A stretch of 64,000 nucleotides of DNA from Chalara sp. BL73 (lineage: Eukaryota; Ascomycota; Leotiomycetes; Helotiales): NCBI GenBank assembly GCA_918026815.1, contig CAKJVC010000154.1:372001-436000 (forward strand). The letters are read 5' to 3'. Position numbers and translations under genes: made by a program. Position 1 is the first letter of the stretch. Each line of letters opens with the position of its first letter. Shown here piece after piece: positions 48,074 through 58,089 of this stretch. The notes beneath the pieces are model-generated. The model saw only the letters and a list, made by a program, of their open reading frames with translations. It searched no databases and was not told the origin of the DNA.

Positions 48074-48953
48074 CTACAGCGCGCTAGTGGCCGCGTCCCA
48101 GAGCCGCACCGTCTTGTCCCCAGACGCCGACGCCAGCAGCCTCGAGTCGGGCGAGAAGGCCACAGACGAGACCGAGTCGCTGTGCCCCTCGAGCGTCTGC
48201 CGCAGCGCGCCAGTGGCCGCGTCCCAGAGCCGCACCGTCTTGTCCCCAGACGCCGACGCCAGCAGCCTCGAGTCGGGCGAGAAGGCCACAGACGAGACCG
48301 AGTCGCTGTGCCCCTCGAGCGTCTGCCGCAGCGCGCCAGTGGCCGCGTCCCAGAGCCGCACCGTCTTATCCCCCGACGCCGACGCCAGCAGCCTCGAGTC
48401 GGGCGAGAAGGCCACAGACGAGACCGAGTCGCTGTGCCCCTCGAGCGTCTGCCGCAGCGCGCCAGTGGCCGCGTCCCAGAGCCGCACCGTCTTGTCCCCA
48501 GACGCCGACGCCAGCAGCCTCGAGTCGGGCGAGATGGCCACTGACCAGACCCAGTCGCTATGCCCCTCGAGCGTCTGCCGCAGCGCGCCAGTGGCCGCGT
48601 CCCAGAGCCGCACCGTCTTGTCCCTCGACGCCGACGCCAGCAGCCTCGAGTCGGGCGAGAAGGCCACTGACCAGACCCAGTCGCTATGCCCCTCGAGCGT
48701 CTGCCGCAGCGCGCCAGTGGCCGCGTCCCAGAGCCGCACCGTCTTGTCCCTCGACGCCGACGCCAGCAGCCTCGAGTCGGGCGAGAAGGCCACTGACCAG
48801 ACCGAGTCGCTGTGCCCCTCGAGCATCTGCCGCTGCGCGCCAGTGGCCGCGTCCCAGAGCCGCACCGTCTTATCCCTCGACGCCGACGCCAGCAGCCTCG
48901 AGTCGGGCGAGAAGGCCACTGACGAGACCGAGTCGCTGTGTCCCTCGAGCGTC
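48074..48953 (-). repeat. Seven tandem 126-bp WD40 repeat units
   Basis: The units are so alike that all three antisense frames stay open for long stretches. The last unit (nearest 48074) ends in a stop within DAATSAL. High identity in coding tandem repeats indicates recent unequal exchange or conversion and makes copy number likely to vary between strains. Confidence 0.9.
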
Positions 48954-49741
48954 TGCTGCAGCATGCCTAACCGCTTGGCATGATTTGAGGTAGCCTGTGA
49001 AAGTTCGTCGAGTCCGGATTTCCATTTGTGCTTCAGCCTACGGAGTGCCTTCTCCTTCCCCTCACCATAGATAACTGACATTGAGATGTCGAAGATGCCT
49101 AGCAGGGAATAAGCAAGGTCTTCTTCACGTTTAGTATCCCGATTTCGTGCCCATAACGTTCGCTCCTCGAAGCTGAAATCAGAAAGAGGCCCGCCTCGAA
49201 GAGCGACAACAGGAATCCCCGTTATCTTATGAAGCTGTACCTCTAATGATTTCTTATCACCGAGTCGGTTGCCATTCGAGGAGAAGAACTCCACAAATGG
49301 CGGCGCGATAAGCTCTTGAAGTGTCCAACCACGGGTGAACCATCGACTGTTCCCAAAAGCTGCTTCCCATGGCTTTAAAGACGGGTCTATTTGATCTTTT
49401 GTCCAAACATCTGCCAGATACACATAGCATATTGCCGCTTTGCGATACCAGCGAAACATGGAGTTGATAGCTTCCGCAAGCTCAGTACTGTTCGATTTGT
49501 TGATACAGCAAGTGTCCACCCAGAAGTATTGTAAACGATCACGAGCGGCCTGCTGTCCACAGAACCGAAGCTTTTCGTATCCTTTTTTCGTCTTCCCAGA
49601 GCCATCCTTGAGGTCCTCGAAGGTGACCTCTTCATCATCTTCTCCCCAGGTATGTGAAAGTATCGCATAAGACGTTGTGGGGTGGATGATGTCGTTCGTG
49701 AGGCTAAATTCGCCATCTGCTTCTAGCTTCAGAAGACGCAT
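48074..49741 (-). CDS. HET-domain protein with seven WD40 repeats
   Basis: A single exon of 555 residues from Met at 49741 (MRLLKLEADGEFSL), the usual start of this HET subfamily. The HET domain is complete: SYAILSHTWG, FWVDTCCINKSNSTELAEAI, MFRWYRKAAICYVYLADV, SRWFTRGWTLQELIAP, and the closing SLLGIFDISMSVIYGEGKEK. A short linker (KHKWKSGLDELSQATSNHAK) leads straight into seven WD40 repeats (about residues 264-555), each 42 residues (126 nt) and nearly identical: LEGHSDSVSSVAFSPDSRLL then ASASGDKTVRLWDAATGAL. They differ mainly at a few sites (Ser/Trp before and after Val-Ser, Phe/Ile, Arg/Gly before Asp-Lys). Related HNWD incompatibility proteins (het-d/e/r) have a NACHT domain between HET and WD40; it is absent here. 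Seven repeats would close one propeller. Likely a non-self recognition or cell-death gene. Confidence 0.85.
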   Translation of the reverse strand: MRLLKLEADGEFSLTNDIIHPTTSYAILSHTWGEDDEEVTFEDLKDGSGKTKKGYEKLRFCGQQAARDRLQYFWVDTCCINKSNSTELAEAINSMFRWYRKAAICYVYLADVWTKDQIDPSLKPWEAAFGNSRWFTRGWTLQELIAPPFVEFFSSNGNRLGDKKSLEVQLHKITGIPVVALRGGPLSDFSFEERTLWARNRDTKREEDLAYSLLGIFDISMSVIYGEGKEKALRRLKHKWKSGLDELSQATSNHAKRLGMLQQTLEGHSDSVSSVAFSPDSRLLASASRDKTVRLWDAATGAQRQMLEGHSDSVWSVAFSPDSRLLASASRDKTVRLWDAATGALRQTLEGHSDWVWSVAFSPDSRLLASASRDKTVRLWDAATGALRQTLEGHSDWVWSVAISPDSRLLASASGDKTVRLWDAATGALRQTLEGHSDSVSSVAFSPDSRLLASASGDKTVRLWDAATGALRQTLEGHSDSVSSVAFSPDSRLLASASGDKTVRLWDAATGALRQTLEGHSDSVSSVAFSPDSRLLASASGDKTVRLWDAATSAL

Positions 49742-50328
49742 TTTGGGCCTGGAGCATTGAACGGTCTGCACGTCTGCGATTCGATGTAGCAAGGGTTATA
49801 GGCGGAAGTACTTAGGTTGCGATCTATATAATCTAGCCACGAAGGCTAAGATGCTAGAGATAGGTCTGAAATAAAGAGGTTTGATAAAAGGTTTGGGGCT
49901 GGGGATCCAGCGTGAGTTGCCCAGCCAAGTTGGTTGGGAAAGTGAGAAGCTCTGCTCCCTCGCTCCGCTCTGCGGTTAACAGTGGTCCTCTGAAGTACAA
50001 CCGTGCAGGGGTGCACAGCCACAAGTGTCTGGAACTGGACCCCGCTAAAAATAATTTAACTAAAAAACTAGCGACACCCAATTCGCCTTCTACTGTACTG
50101 TAACCTAACCACCTCGTGCCGTAGACAGGAGGCACCGCTTCAGCTGCTGAGGATAGGACGCTGAACACTTGGAGAATAGCCTTCAAGCTAGCCTGCTAAC
50201 AAGACTAACCCATGAGAATCCATAGAGATAAGTCAGAAAAGAGAAGCCAGAAGCCAGAAATAGCTGATTTAAGGGCCCAAGGAGTCAAGAATTCACTTTA
50301 AGAAATGTGCTTGTATATTAGTAACAGT
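49742..50328. other. Upstream region of HET-WD40 gene
   Basis: Frames at 49854-50186 show no motif. The stretch next to 50329 may be the non-coding 3' part of a truncated LINE. Confidence 0.35.
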
Positions 50329-50379
50329 TGCCCTATCGGGTTAGCCGCCGGGCGTTAATAAATTGTGTGTGTGTGTGTA
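50329..50379 (+). mobile_element. 3' tail of a truncated LINE with (TG)n end
   Basis: Reads GCCCTATCGGGTTAGCC, then GGGCGTTAATAAAT and a (TG)n run (50364-50378). The LINE at 41-47 kb ends with GCCCTTTAGGCTTAGCC, GGGCGCAATAAA and (ACT)n. The matching layout, GCCCT-GG-TTAGCC-GGGCG-AATAAA followed by a simple repeat, suggests a related, strongly 5'-truncated copy on the other strand. Confidence 0.5.
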
Positions 50380-50601
50380 CTGTAACCACGAAGGATATTG
50401 TGATCGGTTTTGCCTTTCCAGAGACAGCTTGAAAGGTTTTGGTTTTCTTGTGCTGGTAGGGCGGCTATGTCATGTTCTATAAATAATCGGGCAAGTCACC
50501 TCCATGCAAAAAAGTCGTGGTCGCAGGTCGGCCCGCAACCTATAAAAATCTGACAGCCCTCCCCACCTTTTATCATCCAACAATCACGCCTTCAAGCCAC
50601 A

Positions 50602-51585
50602 ATGGAGATCCCGCCCCACCTGCAAGAACGAACTAATGATCTACTTCAAGAGCTCGAGTCAGTTCATTTCAGTATGCTCTGCGATATATTATGGAATATG
50701 GAGATAACAGCCTTCCTGGCATTGATCCCAAAGTTGTAATGGGTCCGGGTAGCCCCAATGCAGACGAATCTTGGACGACCGACTTTACGCAGGATAGTGA
50801 CTACAGCCCAGGAAACGTAACGATGTCGTTCGAATCACGACCTGGATAAAATCTTAGACCCATCGCCGGACCCAATGGAGAGCGTCAGTTACGAGTCTAG
50901 CCCTCCTTCTGATGACCAGGGTTCCCACTCTCAGGCTGACCTGGCCATCCCCTTGTGCCAGCGCTGTACCTGCGAGAAGTGTAAGAAGCTCCAGGAGCGT
51001 GCCAAACGAAAGAGAGACAAGCGTTCCTCCTTAGAGACAGTTGCAAGACTGTTTCCCCGGCCAGACCTCATCAATATCCTTGACAAGTATTGGGAGATAT
51101 TAAAAGTCCATGGCCTCTTCGCAGATCAATCGTGCGAGCCTTTCCAGTGGTCCGACGCAACCAACAGCCAGGTCCATGTTCAGCGTCGCCAGTATCATTT
51201 GATCTTGCGGAAGTTGGAAACGGATGATGACCTCCGGCAGTGGCGTCGGTTTGTAGCAGAATACCGAACCCTCGAAGGTTATAATGAGTTTCACCGTCAA
51301 GCAACCAAACAGCGGATCAACGGCACACAGGTGCGCGGAAGTGGTGAGAATGATAATAACAAAGCCCACAAAGAATATGTGAAACACATGTTTCCAGACG
51401 GTGATCCAGAGACTCTGATAGCAGCCTCGGCGGCGCTCAAAAAAGACCTCCAGTTTGCCCGGCGATGGGCAATCTGGGTAGAAAGGTACGATGAGAAGAA
51501 AGACGGTCTGGTACCTGGTCTAGGCGTCGGCGTTGGTCTGCTTGTTTGGCCGGAGATCAAGAAGAGAATGTGGGGATGGATCTAA
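50602..51585 (+). pseudogene. Hypothetical fungal protein, two one-base frame breaks
   Basis: Three frames read as one protein. They are MEIPPHLQERTNDLLQELES (50602-50670), then YALRYIMEYGDNSLPGIDPK and ADESWTTDFTQDSDYSPGN (50680-50845), then DLDKILDPSPDPMESVSYES and the long rest (to 51585). The last part has CQRCTCEKCKKLQERAKRKR, a Cys cluster with basic residues, and a helical region (RQWRRFVAEYRTLEGYNEFH). It ends in a hydrophobic-basic tail (VGLLVWPEIKKRMWGWI) that may be membrane associated. The frame changes near 50672 and 50838 each need one base. Family not recognised. Either decayed or affected by sequence errors. Confidence 0.45.
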
Positions 51586-52924
51586 TCGGGGTGGTTTTAA
51601 ATGATTCTTGTGCTGATCTGTGATCTAGTTACTGGACTACCGATTACGACCATGTGTGCCTCAAGCTACTCCTCAAGCATATTCACGAAGCGCATCCGAA
51701 TATTGTCACCATGTGCCGAATACTGGAACCAGTTGCTCAGAGCCTGGTCAGAAACCATCGACTCAGCAGTCATGATGATTGGGATACTATCTCGAAAGAA
51801 CTCGGACAATATTTCTAGTCACCTCCTCGGCACATTGTATGGAGTTTTTTCTCTTTTGAGAGTAATGTTTAATAAATCTTTTATGTGTTGAACGTAGAAC
51901 ATTTCCATAACAGAATGCAACCAAACTGTTAACCCGACTGTGAACTTTCCAAATTTCCTCCCTTGCTTGTGACAAGTGACAATAGGATCAATCCACGGAC
52001 GGATAAGAGGGCTGCCGACGGTTCAAGAGTGGACAGAATCCGAATCATGATCGAGCAGCGGAAGGACAGTAACTCCCACGAAGGATATCACTTTCACCTG
52101 AACCACGCTGACACACTTCAGAGTCTGTTATCCAGAACTTCGACCCAAATCTCTCCACCTTGTGGTGTTGATACAGTCCCAATTGTCCAGCTGATTACCC
52201 TCCCCCACCATCTTGTCGTACCTCCGCTCGCTTCTCTCGGCTACCCGGCCGAATATAGGGGGCATGGTTTTCTGGCTGCGAGTAGGGTGGTGTTCGTAAG
52301 GCTTTTTGTGTAGGAAGGTTTGACGGAGGTGGTTGAGAGTAGGGAGTCTTTGCATCGTTTGATAGCAGGCGCAGAGGTAGGCAAAGAGGAAGGCATGTCG
52401 GATTGGCATTCCTCAGGTTGCTGAGGTCGTTCGGTGTTTGATGAGTATAGAGGCAAAGTTAGCAAAGCCGTGGTTGTGATTGTGGTGAAGAGGCCATGCT
52501 GGAGGAAACATTCAAGGCGGCATTCGAACCAGATTGAACCATTGGCAATAGCACCCGCCAGCTCTCAAATTCTACCAGGATCGGTGGCCTCTGGGCCCGA
52601 ACGCGGGAGTGGTGTGGACTGCAGCAGTACTGAAAATATGACGCTGGTCCGCGGCTGAGAATCGAAAGCTCTTTCCTTACGTTTCAAATCTATTTTTAGA
52701 TGCTGCAAAGTGCTCTCAAACAGAGTGACTCCAGTAATCTTCACGGAGGGAAGCACCAAAATATTTGCAATGTGGAAATCTTGGCCAAGAACCTTAGTCA
52801 GATTCTTCTACAGCCCCTGTTGGGGCTAGTCAGCGAAACGAGTTAGCCTGTCTTGAACCTTAGCATACCTAATTCACTTCGCAACTTTCAGCTCAATGAT
52901 CTGTATATCATTCCCGCGGACGAA
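51586..52924. other. Intergenic, one possible isolated exon
   Basis: Bases 51631-51819 on the plus strand read DYDHVCLKLLLKHIHEAHPN then IVTMCRILEPVAQSLVRNHR and stop, after a TAG acceptor-like site. This looks like genuine coding sequence but no neighbouring exon was found. Nothing else is recognised. Confidence 0.35.
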
Positions 52925-54221
52925 ATGCTGCAAAAATTACCCAGAGACATCCTATCGATGATCCTTGACAGGTATGAGCTCTGTGATAAAGCGTGTTACT
53001 CTCTCTAATAGGTGCAGATTCCATGTAGAGCCGATCTGAAGCACCTCTGAAGTTTCGAAGACACTCTATGACGCTGCCATCCGGAAACTATACGAGAATA
53101 TTTTCATCCGAGCTGAAGACGACTAGTGTCTCGAAAGGGTCGACGTTGAACCTTTCATACGAACCCGCTTTAAGCCGACAAGCCCTCTCGGCCGTGTGGG
53201 GGTTGTCCAAGTACAATCGCGTTTCCACCACCTTTTGAAAGAGCGATGTCTTCACTACAAGGATATGGGATTTTATGCGGGAATGCCCGAATCTGAAAGA
53301 CAGCCGAGATGGGAGAAGCTCACAATGTCCCTAATGCCACTATTCGAGCACCTGAGGGAGGAGAGTCTACAGGGTTTCAGGTTAGCCATGCGTTAATTTA
53401 AGGCAGCGAAGCAGCGAGGCTAACCGGAAGTCTACAGCTGGGAGATGGGCACTTGTGTCCCACTCCAGATCCTTGGCGCTCGAGGCTATATAACAAACAA
53501 GCAGACTTCTATCAAATCCATATCCCTTATAACGGGAGGCGCTTGCCCCATCAACACGGACGGCAACGATCCCATAGACCTTTCAGCATTCCGTTCGCTT
53601 CGGCAAATCTCGTGGACTGGGTTACAGTCGTCCGAAGAATTCAATCTTAGCACCGTTCATCACCACTCCAACGTTGAAGATCCTGCATATAAGGAAATCC
53701 GGTGTTGATATGAAGGGCCTTACGAAGAGATCGAGAGGGACTTTATTCGGGGCCTGGGATCTGGATTCTGACAAAGACAGTTTCACTGATGAGGAAATGG
53801 GAATTAATCCAGACGCGACGGTGAATTGGGAGAGGGTTCATCCAACGAAAGCACGTCAAATAGTGGGAAGCCTCCGAGCTTCACTCATTCCACAGCTTCT
53901 TTGGATTCCTTCGATACTGCTGAGATACTACGCCTGCCGGCTGAGCCTCTGGAATTTACCAATTGGGCCTTTGGACCCCATAGTCTTCCAACGCTAGAGG
54001 TTTTAGCTTTTGGTGACTTCTCTCATGACGGCCGGTTCCATGTCCACAATAAAAACTTCTGCAGGCACACTTGGTCAACTCGACACCCAGGAAATAACAC
54101 CTCGCAACAGATCGATAATGAACTAATTCTAACGTTTCGCCTTGTAAGAGATAAAGACATCAATTCAAACCTGAGAACTGGAAATAAGATCGCATATTAT
54201 CGGATTGGCCGGGCCCTCTGA
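52925..54221 (+). pseudogene. F-box/LRR-type protein pseudogene
   Basis: Begins MLQKLPRDILSMILDR, an F-box start, with an intron (GTATGA...AATAG). Then KTLYDAAIRKLYENIFIRAE, DD-stop-CLERVDVEPFIR, a second part SWEMGTCVPLQILGARGYIT, SLITGGACPINTDGNDPIDL and SAFRSLRQISWTGLQSSEEF, and a third part SFDTAEILRLPAEPLEFTNW, LPTLEVLAFGDFSHDGRFH. This order matches a common family of fungal F-box proteins with degenerate leucine-rich repeats. In-frame TGA and TAG codons in the first part (the TAG probably replacing a Trp) and several frame changes show decay. Confidence 0.65.
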
Positions 54222-54262
54222 AGTCAGCCATAAACCCCCCTATGCAAATGCACAACGCCAAA

Positions 54263-55746
54263 TCAATCAAGAATGTCACCGCCTTCTTGAAGCATCCAAG
54301 AATCTGCTCTCTTCATTTGCCTTTTTCCCTCCCTGGTCCTGACTACCCATTCCTGCACATTTTCCACTGCCATGTGAGGCGACCGCCTATATTCCAGTTA
54401 AAACGACTGGATCTCAGCTGGGCTAAACTCCTGCTCCGGCATCTTGTTTGCAAACTCTCTTGTCAGCTCGCTAAACGTGACTTCATCTCCTCTCCCGTCC
54501 GGCAAGGTATCGTCGCGCATAAATAGGGCGCGGAAGAGTCGAGCGTTAATGTCCTGATTAGTGTACCCAATCTCCAGCTTCATATCCACTCGACCTGGTC
54601 GAATCAGTGCAGCATTGAGACGCTCCGCGTGGTTCGTCGTCATGATCAGTACCCGTCCTTCTTGCGAACCAACGCCATCGAGAACATTCAGAAGGGCCGA
54701 TAGAGACGCTTTTCCTTGCGGCTTTCCCTCTGTTGAAGAGCTTGTCTCATCTTTGCCAGTCTTCACCGTTTGGCGTTGTCGAGATTGTGTTGCGTCCACG
54801 GCATCGATATCCTCGAGAAGAATGACACAACGCGCGGGTAGTTCAGTGAATAGCTCACCTAGCGAGCTATCGTCCACGCTAGAGATATTGAGGATATAAA
54901 TATCCAGGTCGCAGGTCCCAGCAATTGATAAACTCTGGACTTTCCTGTCCCAGGTGGCCCATACAATAGGTATCCTTTCCGGTAGGGGATGCCGCGCCGA
55001 GAATACCACGCTCGTGTTTCAGGGTCCAGGAAAGCCTTGATGTCCTCTAATAGCGCCGTCTTCTTCATCTCGTCAAGGATGACGGTATCGAGTGGTCGGA
55101 TGTCTATTGCTCTCGTTTTTTTCCAGCTACTATCCCGATGCTCAAACACCGAGGTCTTATTCTTGACCAGCTTCAGGTACTCCGTTCGACACTCGCTAAA
55201 GAACTCCCTTAGAATACCCGGAGACCTGCTTATACAACAGACTGAGATCTCCTGCTCGCGGAATATTTGACCATCTTTCTGGACACTCCGAAATGTGAGC
55301 AGATGATTCTTGTAATAGAAAGACAAGCTCCCATTCCAAGGCGAATACTGAAGAGGTTTCTTCTGGTTCCCATCGGAGTGATTGTCGGCGAACCCTTCTC
55401 CTCGCACCCATGCTAACAAGGAAGGAACCTGCTTTACCAGAAAATGGCTGAGAGGATATCCAAGCGATAAGCATGTCGTATGCTTCGTTGGAATGGGAGA
55501 CGTGGAATCTTGAAGCTGTTGCTTGTCAGAATTTGTTATTGGTGACCTGAGGAGTCACGAACTGAAATACGTCGCCACCAATGCACTGAAGAAATCTTTG
55601 ATATATCCGCCAAAGAACACGGCCAATCCGCAGATACAAAGCATACGACCATAGCTGTTTGGGTTGCCAGCCAGAAGTTGCTGGAGGGCAGCGGAGATGT
55701 TGGTAAGCCCGGGGAAGAAGACGTCTACCATTAATATCGGGCTCAA
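54263..55746 (-). pseudogene. BCS1-type mitochondrial AAA ATPase pseudogene
   Basis: Exon 1 (55559-55746) encodes MVDVFFPGLTNISAALQQLL and a transmembrane segment (CICGLAVFFGGYI). After a GTGACT...TCAAG intron, exon 2 gives HVSHSNEAYDMLIAWISSQP and KPLQYSPWNGSLSFYYKNHL (BCS1 N-terminal domain). The AAA module follows with Walker A YLLYGPPGTGKS, Walker B CVILLEDIDAVD, sensor LIMTTNHAERLNAALIRPGR, and the tail AVENVQEWVVRTREGKRQMK. BCS1 relatives translocate Rieske protein in mitochondria; fungal paralogues are numerous. Breaks: a frame change near 55400, a one-base loss right after Walker A (about 54934-54937), and an in-frame TAA at about 54400. Not functional as read. Confidence 0.8.
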
Positions 55747-56840
55747 TAGATTAGCTAACGTAGCAGAGAATAAGCATTATTATAAGCAGCCATTACAAGA
55801 CGTATTATGAGTAAGCAGCAAGGCAAAAGATCAATGCGTAGGATAGAATGCTGGTCTGAGTCTGGTGAAGCTGAGGTCGGATGGGAGTGAAGAATGGATC
55901 GACCCTTTGAAGTACGTGGACAAGATATATTCCAGATGAGAAGGTTTGGAAAGATGATTGAAGAGCTTGGAAGAATGCAGAGGGAGGTGATGATCAGGAC
56001 TTCAGGGAAATGCGGACCTTTATATATTCATCGATTCCTATGCCCTTCTTCATGTTAGAAGTCTAATCCATCTTGGGAGTCCAACGCCGGAGAGTCTATC
56101 AGTTGCAGCCCATGGTGCATGATGTGTTGGCGCCTTGAATAATCAACATGGCTCCCCCCATTCTCCATGCAGCAATGTGGAGGAAGCAAGACATTGATGC
56201 GGAGCATTGATAGCGTTCGGACCGTAGATCTTGGAAGAGTTTATGGCGTATCGATTTGTGCTGTTCCCCAAAATGGAACGTCTCCGTGTGGTACCTTTCC
56301 ATTTCTTGATGTCTCCATTGGTTTAAGGCAATGCTGTACAGCATCGAAGCTTGTATGCAGGATCCTCACCCCCGAGGCAGCTGCGACCCACGATTGAGGC
56401 ATGGTGCACTGGCCCCTGGATGGCCATAATGGGCTTCATTATGCGGATAACGCGGGGAGAAACGATACATGGAAGTGTACATCTCGAGTTGTTTGATGGG
56501 ATGTCTCACAGCCGAGATGTGGAAGCTTCCCGTGGTTGAATAGCACTATCATCCATGCATCATTCCATATACGTGGGCCGTCTTGATCATACATAATTGG
56601 AGAGCTCGACGGATTGATAATGTTGGATGGCATCGTGAGGTTCCAGTAATTGTGATTGCTCGCTTTGGGGGGCATACGATTTCGGTTAGCGTAGTGCCAA
56701 ATTTCAAGTTTCATCAAGTTCCATAAATTCTCATCATTCTCCCCTAATTTCCCATTATTTCTAATAGATGCCACGAAAAATCCCCCCTGATTGCTGGCGG
56801 GAACAATTTTTTTCTATCAACTTTCTAGTATTTTTTTCAA
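55747..56840. other. Intergenic, no gene recognised
   Basis: Upstream of the BCS1-type copy. A 111-codon frame at 56439-56774 has no motif. Confidence 0.4.
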
Positions 56841-57573
56841 CGGCAAATGACTAGAATACCATCAAAAAGTGCCCAAACCCCAGATTACCATACTTTCTGT
56901 TGGCATAGGACTGAAATACCACAATTTTGTCTTGGCAAAAAAAAGGTGGTATTTCAGTCAGAAGCACGCAAAGTGATGGTAATCCAGTCATACTACTGTA
57001 AACTGCTTGTATGACTGGATTACCATCATTTTGCGTGTTTCTGACTGAAATACCACTTTTTCCCGGCCAAGACGCTACTGCACGTACTTTTCACACACTC
57101 ACAAATAAAGCTTTGAATTCAATTGCAAATCTTTCTAAATTCTTTCTTTTTTTGCAACTTTTGATTATAATCAAAAGTTGCAAACAAAAATCTCGATTCG
57201 TAGATCTTAGGGGAAAAAACTCAAAAGTATAAACGACTGTCAATTGTTATAACGAAAAGAACAAGCTGCAGACAAAAAAAGGGAAAGAAAGCAGTGCTTT
57301 ATATACTGGCCAAAGGCCAGTGTAAACGAGCCCTGTAGTGTTAAAAGCCGAGCCCTGTAGTGCCAGGGGCCGAGCCCCAAAAGGTTCTAAGCGAAGTAGA
57401 GCCGTGACAACTACAGGCTTGCTTATAAAGAATGTACTACTCTCCCTAAATTACCATACTTAATTTGGTGATGCCCTAGAATACCATAAAGTGGTATTTC
57501 AGTCCTATGGCAACAGAAAGTATGGTAATCTAGGGTTTTGGGCACTTTTTGATGGTATTCTAGTCATTTGCCG
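56841..57573. mobile_element. Miniature inverted-repeat element with nested hairpins
   Basis: About 733 bp with no coding capacity. The outer inverted repeats are about 82 bp: 56841-56922 begins CGGCAAATGACTAGAATACC, and its reverse complement occupies 57491-57573 with only a few differences. A second, inner inverted repeat pairs 56941-56993 with 57009-57060 around a 15-nt spacer, so it would fold into a long hairpin. Both repeats are built from a short unit of the form ACTRGAWTACCAY. The middle (57300-57400) has a GAGCCCTGTAGTG direct repeat. No target-site duplication is obvious. This is a non-autonomous DNA element; the driving transposase is unknown. Confidence 0.8.
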
Positions 57574-58089
57574 ATAATTTTTTATCACTCATGCAGAGCT
57601 GACTAGCTCCCTCTCAATACCAAGGTGTTGGCAAGAGTCATACCAACATAGCTTTCCAAACGGAGGTGGATTTCAGTCGCCCACCAGCTGTTTAAGCATC
57701 TATCCTGGGGCAAGCAGTGGGCTTAGTACTATCCCCTGGATAAAGGGTAAAACCGGGTCGACCAAAGGCGGGTAATCTTCTTGAGACCCCCCTTGCAGGA
57801 CCATCGAGAAGCCTAGTTTTCTTTCTTGCACAAGCCAACGGCGATGGGGTAAAGATATCAAACCCTTGACAGCGAGACAGTTATAGAAAACTTGACTAGC
57901 TACTAAAGTATTTAGTTGTGTCTATCACAAGCCCCAGTTGTGCCCTTTATTCAGAGGGGGAGATAATACGAAGTAAACCCCTGTTGCCTTATCTCGCATA
58001 AGGAGGAGTTCTCTCAGCAAACGGAGCCATCACAAACAATACATCTCTACAAATCCTCACGACTTGATAACTCGAGGGTTCCATTTACA
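57574..58089. other. Intergenic / HET gene promoter
   Basis: No frame of interest; leads to the HET gene start at 58090. Confidence 0.4.

Noticed and set aside
48074..48953. CRISPR-like repeat array
   Set aside because: The 126-bp units are contiguous protein-coding WD40 repeats with no spacers, in a eukaryotic genome.
48066..48983. A 305-residue plus-strand repeat protein
   Set aside because: It is the antisense reading of the WD40 repeat array; a 126-bp unit without stops in that frame stays open by multiplication.
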